A stretch of 64,000 bases of DNA from Phycisphaeraceae bacterium (GCA_029260715.1 JAJDCS010000009.1:1-64000); one strand, 5' to 3'. Positions 9,533-17,673 are shown, numbered from the stretch's first letter. Numbers and translations are program-made. Notes: a model not told the origin generated them from the letters alone.

Positions 9533-9570
9533 CTACGAGCCGCGCCCGTAAGGAAGCGGTCTCTTCTCGC
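9533..9570 (+). repeat. Dispersed palindromic repeat, copy 3 (short form)
   Basis: The sequence is CTACGAGCCG, a reduced centre CGCCCGTAAGG, then AAGCGGTCTCTTC. It is shorter than copies 1, 2 and 6 but shares both borders. The 3' flank TCTCTTC is shared with copy 1. It lies between the prepilin start and the end of the PEP-CTERM gene. Confidence 0.65.
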
Positions 9571-9622
9571 ACTTGCATCGACCCCGAAAAACCCAGACCC
9601 GCCTCAGCCATGAACACCCAAC

Positions 9623-10567
9623 CTACACACCCCGCCGCCCCCGCCACCTCAATAGCGCACACGCCCCCAGCCCAAGCAGCACCGCCCCCGACGGCTCGGG
9701 CACCACGTCCGCGAACGCGTCCACCTCCGTGCTGTGCGCGTCGCCCGCGTCTTGGTACACCCTCACGTATTGAATCCACCCCAGCCCCGTCACGGAGATG
9801 TCCACGCCCGTGCCGCCGCCGCTGCCGTTGTACCCAGCCAGCACCTGCTGATACGTCTTGTCGACCGGGTCAAAAGCTGGATCGACCGGCACCGTAAAAT
9901 CGCTGCCCGCCGTCCCGTCAAAAGCGAACGCGTCGCTGGCGTCGGTGTAGCCCTCCGTGGGGAAAGCGTCATCGGCAAACACACCCACCACCTCTCGCCA
10001 ACTGCCCGGCTCGCCCGTTTGGCTAACCTGCACCCGCCCCCGCTCATGATGCACCTCACTAACCACGCCCCCCTGGTCAACCAGCAACGCGTTGCCGAAG
10101 ATCAACAAGTCAATCCCGAAGTGTACGCCAAGCGGGTTGTCTAAAACGGGCTGGTCAAACCGAACGACCAACTCCCCGCCCGCACCAATCGACACCAACT
10201 GGTCGGGCATCCACGCCGGGTTGAACGACGTCACCTGCTCCGGGGCCCCCGCAAACCCCGTGTCATGCGAAGGCTCGCCCAGCGCCGCCGCCGGGTCGGC
10301 ATACCCCCCCAACCCGTTGCTGCCCTGTGTGTACGCGATCACCTCATCCGCCCACGAGTCGAACACCTCAGCCTTCGCCACCACCGCCCCGCCCGTCAAC
10401 CCCACCACCGACACACCGCAAACCAGCCAACGTCGTAGAGCATTTTTAAACTTGGTGTATGGCCCCACGACGAGCCGCGACCGTAAGGGAGCGGTCACGC
10501 ATGAGGCAAAGGACCGATCTCGCAACCCAACCGCCGTGCACGAAATAGCAAAACGTTCCGATGCCAT
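9623..10567 (-). CDS. Secreted PEP-CTERM protein under cobalamin-riboswitch control
   Basis: The protein is about 314 aa from the ATG at 10567, chosen because GGAAGGAG lies just upstream. It has a long basic leader, a hydrophobic signal segment (LVCGVSVVGLTGGAVVAKA), a beta-rich body and a C-terminal sorting signal. The sorting signal is VPEPSG, a hydrophobic helix and a final RWRGRRG, recognised by exosortase-type systems. The body contains FGIDLLIFGNALL, RVQVSQTGEPGSWREVVG and GLGWIQYVRVYQDAG. This pattern recalls surface proteins with FGN and YVR motifs found near cobalamin riboswitches, which is a family memory, not a search. A cobalamin riboswitch lies directly upstream on the same strand, so the protein may bind or scavenge corrinoids; that function is inference. 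Repeat copy 4 is embedded in the leader-coding sequence. Confidence 0.8.
   Translation of the reverse strand: MASERFAISCTAVGLRDRSFASCVTAPLRSRLVVGPYTKFKNALRRWLVCGVSVVGLTGGAVVAKAEVFDSWADEVIAYTQGSNGLGGYADPAAALGEPSHDTGFAGAPEQVTSFNPAWMPDQLVSIGAGGELVVRFDQPVLDNPLGVHFGIDLLIFGNALLVDQGGVVSEVHHERGRVQVSQTGEPGSWREVVGVFADDAFPTEGYTDASDAFAFDGTAGSDFTVPVDPAFDPVDKTYQQVLAGYNGSGGGTGVDISVTGLGWIQYVRVYQDAGDAHSTEVDAFADVVPEPSGAVLLGLGACALLRWRGRRGV
10466..10505 (+). repeat. Dispersed palindromic repeat, copy 4 (short form), inside a coding leader
   Basis: The sequence is CACGACGAGCCG, centre CGACCGTAAGG, then GAGCGGTCACGCATG. The 3' flank CACGCATG is shared with copy 6. Read on the minus strand it is open and encodes part of the N-terminal leader of the PEP-CTERM protein, about residues 22-35 after the ATG at 10567. 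Confidence 0.7.
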
Positions 10568-10582
10568 AAAAACTCCTTCCGC
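10567..10582 (-). promoter_or_regulatory. Ribosome binding site deciding the PEP-CTERM start
   Basis: On the minus strand GGAAGGAGTTTTT immediately precedes the ATG at 10567. This is the only strong Shine-Dalgarno in the leader and is the reason for rejecting the longer frame starting at 10621. Confidence 0.7.
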
Positions 10583-10625
10583 CCCGATGCGCGCGGAGCG
10601 ATAACCCCTATGTAAAAACACCCGC

Positions 10626-10716
10626 CCTCGCGATTGAGTTCACAGTGAAGCTACGGAAAAGAAAACTGCCCAGGGGCAATGAACAGTCGAAATCCGCAGC
10701 GTCCCATCTCGCGAGG
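10626..10716 (-). promoter_or_regulatory. Possible riboswitch expression platform
   Basis: Between the aptamer and the start codon two 8-nt segments are perfectly complementary: positions 10709-10716 and 10626-10633 (CCTCGCGA pairing with TCGCGAGG). The downstream arm is followed in the transcript by GGCGGGTGTTTTTAC, a U-rich tract. This could be a terminator or antiterminator helix linking cobalamin binding to expression. The fold was not computed. Confidence 0.4.
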
Positions 10717-10724
10717 ACACGGAA

Positions 10725-10960
10725 TCCGACAGGCAGGTCTTCCGGCTTAGGGCACACCCGGTTGGCCTTCCCATCAAGCCCGTTGCAGGCCTGACAGTGG
10801 CGTGGTCAACCAGGCGCCGGCCCCGATTCATGCATCGGGGCCACCCATCACGGCGGCGCGTCCGCGGGGGACTGCCCAGCCTTAACCCCGGCACACGCCG
10901 AGGCAATCTCCGTTAGGAGGCTGGGGACACCCCACTTCCCTATTCACCCTTAGCACCGGC
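10725..10960 (-). ncRNA. Cobalamin riboswitch (AdoCbl/B12 aptamer)
   Basis: On the minus strand, in order, are: GGTGC near 10953, AATAGGGAAGTGGGGTG, a long variable arm, GCCACTG (about 10798-10804), GGGAAGGC (about 10765-10772), and the B12 box AAGCCGGAAGACCTGCCTG (about 10730-10748). This order and spacing match the cobalamin aptamer core. It lies ~160 nt upstream of the PEP-CTERM start codon on the same strand and downstream of ispH, so the PEP-CTERM gene is its only plausible target in cis. The known behaviour of the class is repression when cobalamin is bound. Confidence 0.93.
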
Positions 10961-11090
10961 ATCAATCAGTAGCCGGCGCCTCGGGAACCTGTCGCTTGCC
11001 TTATACCCCTCCCGCCACACCCTTGCAACCGTGTGGAAAACCAGCCCCCCGGAAGGCGGTTTCAGAGTGATGGACGCAACGCCGTATGCC

Positions 11091-12041
11091 TCACACCCTC
11101 GCCGTCTCACTGTTGTGTAACACACGTAGCGAAAGCGGCAACTCGAAGTGCATGTCCTCCTCCACCCCATCGGTGGACTGCACCTTCCCGCCGTAGCGGC
11201 CGACAAGATCACCCACGATCTCTTGCACCAGGTACTCCGGCGCCGAAGCACCAGCCGTCACCAGCACGGTGCCAACGCCTTCAAACCACGTATGGTCGAT
11301 CTCCGTCTTGTCGTCAACCAAGTACGCCCGCGTCCCCACGTTTTCGGAAATCTCCGTCAGCCGCACCGAGTTCGAGCTGTTCTTCGACCCCACGACCAAC
11401 ACCAAGTCACAACTCGGCGCCATATGACGCACCACGTGTTGGCGGTTGGTCGTGGCGTAACAAATATCATCGCTAGGCGGAGCCTTCACACGCGGGTACT
11501 TCTTCTTAATCGCGTCGATAATCACGTTCGCGTCGTCCATGCTCAGCGTCGTCTGCGTCAGGTAGACCAAGCGGTCGTCCTGGGTGAATGCCAGTTTCTC
11601 GACATCTTCAGCCGACTCGACGATCGTAATCGCGTCGGGCGCTTCGCCGAACGTACCCACCACCTCGTCGTGACCAGCGTGGCCCACCAGCAAAATCTTG
11701 TAACCCTGCTTCGCGTACCGGATCGCCTCCATGTGTACCTTCGTCACCAGCGGACAAGTCGCGTCGATCATCGCACACCCACGCTCCTTGGCGTTCCGCC
11801 TCACCTCCGGGCTCACACCGTGAGCGCTGAACACCACCGTCTGCTTCGCGGGTACCTCGTCGATCGAGTCCACAAACACCACCCCCTGCTCCACGAACCG
11901 CTCCACCACGTACCGATTGTGGACAATCTCGTGGTACACGTACAGCGGCGAGCCGACGATCTTCAACATCTGCTCCACGCACTCGATCGCCATGTTCACG
12001 CCCGCACAAAACCCACGCGGGTTAGCCAAAATAATCTTCAT
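11091..12041 (-). CDS. ispH: 4-hydroxy-3-methylbut-2-enyl diphosphate reductase
   Basis: This is the last enzyme of the MEP isoprenoid pathway, converting HMBPP to IPP and DMAPP with an iron-sulfur cluster. The 316-aa protein has the three cluster cysteines, in NPRGFCAGV, DATCPLVTK and DDICYATTNRQ. It also has the substrate histidines HEIVHN and FSAHGVS, the TQTTLS motif and the C-terminal VTAGASAPE. The length is normal. It starts at ATG 12041 and is divergent from bioA, with repeat copy 5 in between. It indicates that this organism makes isoprenoids by the non-mevalonate route. Confidence 0.97.
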   Translation of the reverse strand: MKIILANPRGFCAGVNMAIECVEQMLKIVGSPLYVYHEIVHNRYVVERFVEQGVVFVDSIDEVPAKQTVVFSAHGVSPEVRRNAKERGCAMIDATCPLVTKVHMEAIRYAKQGYKILLVGHAGHDEVVGTFGEAPDAITIVESAEDVEKLAFTQDDRLVYLTQTTLSMDDANVIIDAIKKKYPRVKAPPSDDICYATTNRQHVVRHMAPSCDLVLVVGSKNSSNSVRLTEISENVGTRAYLVDDKTEIDHTWFEGVGTVLVTAGASAPEYLVQEIVGDLVGRYGGKVQSTDGVEEDMHFELPLSLRVLHNSETARV

Positions 12042-12080
12042 CGCCGGTTGCTCCGTTTCACACGCTCAGATGAATCGTCC

Positions 12081-12120
12081 GCCACGAGCCGCGACCGTTA
12101 GGGAGCGGTCCGGGTGGCAT
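12081..12120 (+). repeat. Dispersed palindromic repeat, copy 5 (short form)
   Basis: The sequence is CCACGAGCCG, centre CGACCGTTAGG, then GAGCGGTCCGGGTGG. It lies in the divergent intergenic region between ispH and bioA. Its centre is nearly identical to copy 4 and its 3' flank resembles copy 2. Confidence 0.7.
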
Positions 12121-12261
12121 CACCGCTTGATCTTGCACGAGAGATGCCAATGCCACATCGCTTCTTACACAAACTCTTACCACCCAAACACTATACACCG
12201 CCTACTACTCCCAGCCAATGGATCGACGCACACCCCCTACCCAGCTATCCTAAAACCCGAT

Positions 12262-13734
12262 ATGACACCCACCCAAGCCCCAGCACAAACCCTCACCCAG
12301 CTAGACCACCAGCACCTCTGGCACCCATTCACCCCCATGCGCCAGTGGCGGCAATCCCCCCCACTGATCATCGAGCAAGCCCAAGGCGAATACCTCATCG
12401 ACACCGACGGCCGACGCTACATTGACGGCGTATCAAGCCTCTGGTGCAACGTACACGGCCACCGCGTCCCACAGATCGACCAAGCCATCCGTGACCAACT
12501 CGACAAAGTAGCCCACACCACACTGCTAGGCCTGGCGTCACCGCCGAGTATCCAGCTAGCCCAACAGCTAGCCGAAATCACGCCAGGCCAACTCAACAAA
12601 GTCTTCTACACCGACGCAGGCGCCACCGCCGTCGAAGTCGCACTCAAAATGGCCGTCGGATACTGGCACCACAACGGCCAACCCGCAAAAAACACATTCA
12701 TCGCCTTCAGCGGCGCCTACCACGGCGATACCACAGGCTCCATGTCCATCGGCTACAGCGAGCAATTCCATCACGCCTTCCGATCCATGGTCTTCCCGGT
12801 GCAGTTTGTGCCCGCGCCAAACACCTGCCACCCCCCACCAGGGTTCGCCCCAGCCAACACACCGCTACCCACACGCCCAAACACCGCCGCCCCCAATCAC
12901 CCCTGGCCAAGCGAAGACCCCTCACTCACACACGCCCTCAAAGAACACTCCCTAGCCGAGTTAGACCGCCACCTACAGCAACACGCCCACCACACCGCCG
13001 GCATCGTCATTGAGCCCGTCATGCAAGGCGCCGCCGGCATGGTCTGCCAACCGCCCGGCTTCGTGCGCGGCGTCGCGGACCTAGCCCGCAAGCACAGCGT
13101 CCTGCTCATCGCCGACGAAGTCGCTACCGGCTTCGGACGCACCGGAAAAATGTTCGCCTGTGAACACGAACTAGACGACAGCTTCGACGGGCCCGACATC
13201 ATGTGCCTCGCCAAAGGCATCACAGGCGGGTACCTCCCCCTCGCCGCCACACTCGCCACCGATGACATCGAGCAAGCCTTCTGCGGCCAACTCTCCGACC
13301 GCCGCACCCTCTACCACGGCCACACCTACACCGGCAACCCGCTCGCCTGCGCCGCCGCCTTAGCCTCACTGGACCTATTCAAAACCAACCGCCTGCTCGA
13401 CCACATCAACCAAAGCGCCGCCATCATCGCCGAACGCCTAAACACTCTGCGCGACCCAGATCAATTCCCCCACGTCGTGGACATCCGCCAGCGCGGCCTC
13501 ATGGTCGGCATCGAGCTAGCCAAAGACCGCCAAAACCGCCAACCCTTCGACCCCACCCAACAGATCGCCGCCAAAATCTGCCTATCCATGCGCCACAAAG
13601 GCCTAATCATCCGCCCGCTGGGCAACGTAATCATCCTCATGCCCATACCCGCCATGCCCCACGACACACTGACACGCATGCTCGATATCGTGACCGAATC
13701 AATCCGCGACTGGCAAGATTGGCCAACCACCTAG
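12262..13734 (+). CDS. bioA: Adenosylmethionine-8-amino-7-oxononanoate aminotransferase
   Basis: This class-III PLP aminotransferase makes 7,8-diaminopelargonate, a late step in biotin synthesis, using SAM as amino donor. From the ATG at 12262 it is 490 aa. LWHPFTPM at the N-terminus is the BioA hallmark. Further motifs are YIDGVSSLWCNVHGH, SGAYHGDTTGSMSIG, LIADEVATGFGRTGKMFACE and the PLP lysine in CLAKGITGGYLPLAATL. The open frame extends upstream to 11917 but that part is antisense to ispH and not coding. About 35 Pro-rich residues around 175-210 are an insertion compared with the usual ~430 aa. No other bio genes are in the window. Confidence 0.94.
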   Translation: MTPTQAPAQTLTQLDHQHLWHPFTPMRQWRQSPPLIIEQAQGEYLIDTDGRRYIDGVSSLWCNVHGHRVPQIDQAIRDQLDKVAHTTLLGLASPPSIQLAQQLAEITPGQLNKVFYTDAGATAVEVALKMAVGYWHHNGQPAKNTFIAFSGAYHGDTTGSMSIGYSEQFHHAFRSMVFPVQFVPAPNTCHPPPGFAPANTPLPTRPNTAAPNHPWPSEDPSLTHALKEHSLAELDRHLQQHAHHTAGIVIEPVMQGAAGMVCQPPGFVRGVADLARKHSVLLIADEVATGFGRTGKMFACEHELDDSFDGPDIMCLAKGITGGYLPLAATLATDDIEQAFCGQLSDRRTLYHGHTYTGNPLACAAALASLDLFKTNRLLDHINQSAAIIAERLNTLRDPDQFPHVVDIRQRGLMVGIELAKDRQNRQPFDPTQQIAAKICLSMRHKGLIIRPLGNVIILMPIPAMPHDTLTRMLDIVTESIRDWQDWPTT

Positions 13735-13956
13735 CCCACCCACCCGCTGGCCTCACAGACGCCCCCCTCTGCCAGATCGGCACCCCCAATCAACCACTAG
13801 CCCACCGCCTGGCAGCCACCACCCCGCCACAAAACTATTTACAAATAAACCCGCCGATTTCAATGCCTTTCCGTAAAGCCCTTTACATCAAAACACCCCC
13901 AAACGCTCCCCCGCATCCCCTGGTACTAACTTTGCCTTTGATCAACAGAAAGCAAC

Positions 13957-14427
13957 ATGGTCAGCGTACACCCACAATCCCAAGCCCGACTTAACGTCCT
14001 ACTCACCGAGGACCGCCCCCACGCCCCAGAGCACTGGACCGTCCAACTCTCGCGCCTGCTCCAGCCCCAGGGTGTGGCCGCCTACATGGCCCGATCCGGA
14101 CGCGAAGCCATCGACCTCGCAGAGCAAGTCACCATCCACGCCGCCGTCATCGACCTAAGCACCCCACTCGACGGCAACGGCTTCGCACCCGCGTCCTCCA
14201 CCGGCATCTGGCTCCTCGAACTCATGCGCCGACTGCCATACCGCCCGCCCGTCGTCGTCGTCCGAGGCCCAGCTATCAGCCAAAACGATTTCGACCGCAT
14301 GATGCGCGAGGCACTACGCCTCGGCGCTTTCAGCGTCATGAACAAACCAATAGACGTCGAGCAAGTCCTAGCCGTCTTCCGAAGACTGCTCGACCGGCGA
14401 TACAGAGGGATGTGGCCAAGCTCATAA
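13957..14427 (+). CDS. Single-domain response-regulator (receiver) protein
   Basis: This 156-aa CheY-like protein has no output domain. The N-terminal LNVLLTEDR supplies the acidic pocket. AAVIDLSTPLD carries the presumed phospho-accepting Asp, and FSVMNKPID holds the conserved Lys. A short insertion after the Asp (about 10 residues) is atypical. No histidine kinase is nearby. Located about 100 bp before groES on the same strand, it might share transcription with it, but there is no evidence for a functional link. Confidence 0.75.
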   Translation: MVSVHPQSQARLNVLLTEDRPHAPEHWTVQLSRLLQPQGVAAYMARSGREAIDLAEQVTIHAAVIDLSTPLDGNGFAPASSTGIWLLELMRRLPYRPPVVVVRGPAISQNDFDRMMREALRLGAFSVMNKPIDVEQVLAVFRRLLDRRYRGMWPSS

Positions 14428-14532
14428 ACACACCAACAAACGGACAAACATTCGCGCAGCCCAAAAAAGTCCAGGCTGTCTTTCACAAACCCGCCGCAAA
14501 AACGCGGCCCACTCAATGAAGGAGACTCTCAC

Positions 14533-14823
14533 ATGAAACTAAGACCACTAGGCGACAAGGTCCTCGTCAAGCGCAGCGAACCCGAGACAAAGACAAAGTC
14601 CGGCATCTACCTGCCCGAGACCGCCAAGGAAAAACCACAGCAAGCCACCGTCATCGCCGTCGGCGACGGCAAGCTGCTCGACAACGGCAAACGCTCGCCC
14701 TTCCAAGTCAAGAAAGGCGACAAGGTCCTCATCGGCAAGTGGGGCGGGACAGAACTCAAAATCGAAGGCGAAGAAATGCTCGTCATGGGCGAAGAAGAAA
14801 TTCTCGCCGTATTCGAAAAATAG
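14533..14823 (+). CDS. groES: Co-chaperonin GroES
   Basis: This 96-aa protein is the 10-kDa lid of the GroEL chaperonin. The start MKLRPLGDKVLVKRS and the mobile loop TKSGIYLPETAKEKP are typical, as is the C-terminal EEILAVFEK. A clear Shine-Dalgarno (GAAGGAGACTCTCAC) precedes the ATG. It forms an operon with groEL 128 bp downstream, and repeat copy 6 lies in the gap. No CIRCE element was found upstream. Confidence 0.97.
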   Translation: MKLRPLGDKVLVKRSEPETKTKSGIYLPETAKEKPQQATVIAVGDGKLLDNGKRSPFQVKKGDKVLIGKWGGTELKIEGEEMLVMGEEEILAVFEK

Positions 14824-14832
14824 ACACAAAAT

Positions 14833-14890
14833 CGCCCACAACGAGCCGTCCGCTTCAGGCGGATAAAGAAGCGGTCACGCATGGCTAAAA
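14833..14890 (+). repeat. Dispersed palindromic repeat, copy 6, between groES and groEL
   Basis: This is a long-form copy: CCCACAACGAGCCG, the near-palindrome TCCGCTTCAGGCGGA, then GAAGCGGTCACGCATGGC. Placed inside a two-gene operon, its hairpin would sit in the groES-groEL mRNA. It could attenuate transcription or stabilise the upstream message. Confidence 0.75.
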
Positions 14891-14951
14891 CCACCGCTTA
14901 AACACTAAACATCTAGCGCAACACAAAAACAGCAACCAAGGAGATAAACAC

Positions 14952-16589
14952 ATGGCTGCCAAAACAATCAAGTTCGACTCAGAAGCACGCGAGGCCATCC
15001 GCCGCGGCGTCGCCAAGCTCGCCAGAGCCGTCAAAGGCACGCTCGGACCATCAGGACGCGTCGTCATACTCGAAAAATCCTACGGCTCACCCACCGTCAC
15101 CAAAGACGGCGTAACCGTCGCCAAGGAAATCGAAATCGACGACCCGCTGGAGAACATCGGCGCTCAGATGGTCAAGGAAGTCGCCTCAAAAAGCTCCAAA
15201 GACGCCGGCGACGGAACCACCACCGCCACCGTCTACGCCGAGGCCATCTTCACCGAAGGCCTAAAGAACATCACCGCCGGCGCAAACGCCAACCAGGTCA
15301 AGCGCGGCATCGACAAAGCCATCGAGGCCATCGTCGATCACCTAAACAAGCAGTCCAAGAAAATCTCATCCTCTAAAGAGATCGCACAGGTCGGCACCTG
15401 CGCCGCCAACCAAGACACCGAGATCGGCAAGATCATCGCCGAAGCCATGGACAAAGTCGGCAAAGACGGCGTCATCACCGTCGAAGAAGGCAAGAGCCTC
15501 GACACCAACGTCGACCTCGTCGAGGGCATGCAGTTCGACAAGGGCTACCTCTCGCCACACTTCGTCACCAACCCCGCCAGGATGGAAGCCGTCCTCGAAG
15601 ACGCATACGTCCTCATCCACGAAAAGAAAATCTCCAGCGCCAAAGACCTCGTCCCCGTGCTCGGCAAAATCGCCGAAGCCGGAAAGAGCCTGCTCATCGT
15701 CGCTGAAGACATCGACGGCGAAGCGCTAGCCACACTCGTGGTCAACCGCCTACGCGGCGTGCTAAAGGTCGTCGCCGTCAAAGCCCCAGGCTTCGGCGAC
15801 CGACGCAAAGCCATGCTCGAAGACCTCGCCGCCCTCACCGGCGGACGCGCCATCATGGAAGAACTCGGCATCGAGCTTGAAAAAGTCGAGCTCACCGACC
15901 TGGGCCGCGCCAAAAAAGTCATCATCGACAAAGAGAACACCACCATCATCGAAGGCGCCGGCAAGACCTCCGACATCAAGGGCCGCATCGAAGCCATCAA
16001 GAACGAGATCGAACGCACCACCAGCGACTACGACAGCGAGAAGCTACAAGAGCGCCTCGCCAAGCTCGCCGGCGGCGTGGCTCAGATCAACGTCGGCGCT
16101 GCCACCGAGTCTGAGATGAAAGAGAAGAAAGCACGCGTCGAAGACGCCATGCACGCCTGCCGTGCAGCCGTCGAAGAGGGCATCCTCCCAGGCGGCGGCA
16201 CAGCCGTCCTCCGCGCACGCAAAGCACTCGACAAGCTCGCCAAGGAAGTCGATGGCGACGAAAAGGTCGGCGTCGATATCGTCCGCAGAGCCGTCTCCGC
16301 CCCCATCAAGCAGATCGCCACAAACGCGGGCCTAGACGGCTCCGTCGTCTGCCAAAACGTCGAGATGAATAGCGATGTCAGCTACGGCTTCAACGCACTA
16401 ACCCACAAGTACGGCGACCTGATCAAGATGGGCGTCATCGTCCCGACGAAGGTCGAACGCATCGCCCTACAAAACGCCGCCTCCATCGCAGGCCTACTCC
16501 TGACCACCGACGCCGTCGTCAGTGAGATCAAAGAAAAGAAGAAAGACTCCAGCGGCGGACACGGCGGCATGGACGACATGGACTATTAA
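14952..16589 (+). CDS. groEL: Chaperonin GroEL
   Basis: This 545-aa 60-kDa chaperonin forms tetradecameric rings that fold proteins with GroES and [22 protein letters not shown] and [15 protein letters not shown] are the ATP-binding signatures, and the apical and C-terminal equatorial domains follow in order, with [13 protein letters not shown]. The C-terminus is [14 protein letters not shown] rather than the GGM repeats common elsewhere. A strong Shine-Dalgarno AAGGAG precedes the ATG. This is the only groEL in the window; such bacteria often carry more than one copy. Confidence 0.97.
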   Translation: MAAKTIKFDSEAREAIRRGVAKLARAVKGTLGPSGRVVILEKSYGSPTVTKDGVTVAKEIEIDDPLENIGAQMVKEVASKSSKDAGDGTTTATVYAEAIFTEGLKNITAGANANQVKRGIDKAIEAIVDHLNKQSKKISSSKEIAQVGTCAANQDTEIGKIIAEAMDKVGKDGVITVEEGKSLDTNVDLVEGMQFDKGYLSPHFVTNPARMEAVLEDAYVLIHEKKISSAKDLVPVLGKIAEAGKSLLIVAEDIDGEALATLVVNRLRGVLKVVAVKAPGFGDRRKAMLEDLAALTGGRAIMEELGIELEKVELTDLGRAKKVIIDKENTTIIEGAGKTSDIKGRIEAIKNEIERTTSDYDSEKLQERLAKLAGGVAQINVGAATESEMKEKKARVEDAMHACRAAVEEGILPGGGTAVLRARKALDKLAKEVDGDEKVGVDIVRRAVSAPIKQIATNAGLDGSVVCQNVEMNSDVSYGFNALTHKYGDLIKMGVIVPTKVERIALQNAASIAGLLLTTDAVVSEIKEKKKDSSGGHGGMDDMDY

Positions 16590-16636
16590 TGATGACTACA
16601 ACGATTCTGGGGGGCGAGACAACTTGAAGTATTCAC

Positions 16637-16666
16637 ACAGCCGGACTGCGGAAGCGGTCCGGCTGT
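16637..16666 (+). terminator. Terminator hairpin after groEL
   Basis: A perfect 10-bp inverted repeat (ACAGCCGGAC, 10-nt loop, GTCCGGCTGT) lies ~50 nt after the groEL stop and is followed by ATTCATATT. It contains GAAGCGGTCCGG, identical to the right border of repeat copy 2, so it may derive from that repeat family. Confidence 0.7.
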
Positions 16667-16764
16667 ATTCATATTGGAGAGGCCCTTGACATCAAAATGG
16701 CACTCAGAACAAATCAGCTCTTCACTGGACTTAAATAACGCTACAGCCAATAGAAAGTATCGCT

Positions 16765-17604
16765 ATGAGTAGAAGATTTACCCCAATGGCCATTGCATAT
16801 GATTTTGATGGAACACTTTCACCAGGGAATATGCAGGAGCACAATTTTATACCTGACCTCGGCATTCAACCCAAGCAGTTCTGGAAAGAGGTACAAGCAA
16901 ACGCCAAAAAGAATGACATGGACGAAATCCTGTCCTATATGGAATTAATGCTTGGAAAAGCCCGCACAAAACAAATACGGATCAACAGAAAACAGTTCAG
17001 GGATTACGGCAAAAAGATCCATTTTTTTGAAGGCGTTGAAAGTTGGTTTGGCCGGATTAATAAATACGCAAGACAACGCCATATCGACCTTCATCATTAC
17101 ATTATTTCGTCAGGCTTACGCGAGATGATCGATGGGACGTCAATAAAAAAATACTTTAAATATATCTTTGCCTCTGGCTTTCGGTATGACCAACACGACG
17201 TAGCAATTTGGCCTGCGCTAGCAGTAAATTACACAAACAAAACGCAGTATCTTTTTCGTATCAACAAAGGCATAATTAACTCCTATAGCAATAAGGAAAT
17301 CAATAAGTTTACTCCCGAAGAAGATCGCCCTATCCCATTTTCAAATATGATCTATATTGGCGACGGAGAAACAGATATTCCCGCCATGAAGATGATTAAA
17401 TACCAGGGAGGCTATGCGATTGCGGTTTACAAACCCCGCAAACCGGGCGCCAAAGTGAACGCCAAAGCACTTCTGAAACAAGGCCGTGCCGATTATGCGA
17501 TCCCAGCCAATTACTGTGAAAACTCAGCATTAGACGAGGTAGTCAAGAAAATTATTGACATCGCAGCGATTGAATCAAGTCTTAAAGCATCTGGATGGGC
17601 ATAA
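16765..17604 (+). CDS. HAD-superfamily phosphatase, AT-rich (probably acquired)
   Basis: This 279-aa protein has HAD motif I AYDFDGTLSPGNMQ near the N-terminus, the motif II region YIISSGLREM, and the acidic motif IV IYIGDGETDIPAM. This predicts a Mg-dependent phosphohydrolase of unknown substrate, with a sizeable cap between motifs I and II. Codon use is strikingly AT-rich (many AAA, AAT, ATA, TTT codons) compared with groEL before it and thrC after it, suggesting horizontal transfer. No partner gene is adjacent. Homologues occur as a conserved stand-alone family, as far as I recall. Confidence 0.75.
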   Translation: MSRRFTPMAIAYDFDGTLSPGNMQEHNFIPDLGIQPKQFWKEVQANAKKNDMDEILSYMELMLGKARTKQIRINRKQFRDYGKKIHFFEGVESWFGRINKYARQRHIDLHHYIISSGLREMIDGTSIKKYFKYIFASGFRYDQHDVAIWPALAVNYTNKTQYLFRINKGIINSYSNKEINKFTPEEDRPIPFSNMIYIGDGETDIPAMKMIKYQGGYAIAVYKPRKPGAKVNAKALLKQGRADYAIPANYCENSALDEVVKKIIDIAAIESSLKASGWA

Positions 17605-17645
17605 AACTATACTTAAAAAGGTCAACGGTCGGGGTGCCGGGGTGC

Positions 17646-17673
17646 CACACTTTGACCCGCAGGGCAAAGTGTG
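17646..17673. terminator. Bidirectional hairpin between HAD gene and thrC
   Basis: A perfect 9-bp inverted repeat CACACTTTG ... CAAAGTGTG with a 10-nt loop lies in the gap between two convergent genes. It could terminate transcription from both sides. Confidence 0.5.

Noticed and set aside
11148-12101. 317-codon + strand open frame opposite ispH
   Set aside because: It runs antisense to a complete IspH; residues are dominated by His, Arg, Val and Leu as in reverse-complement reading.
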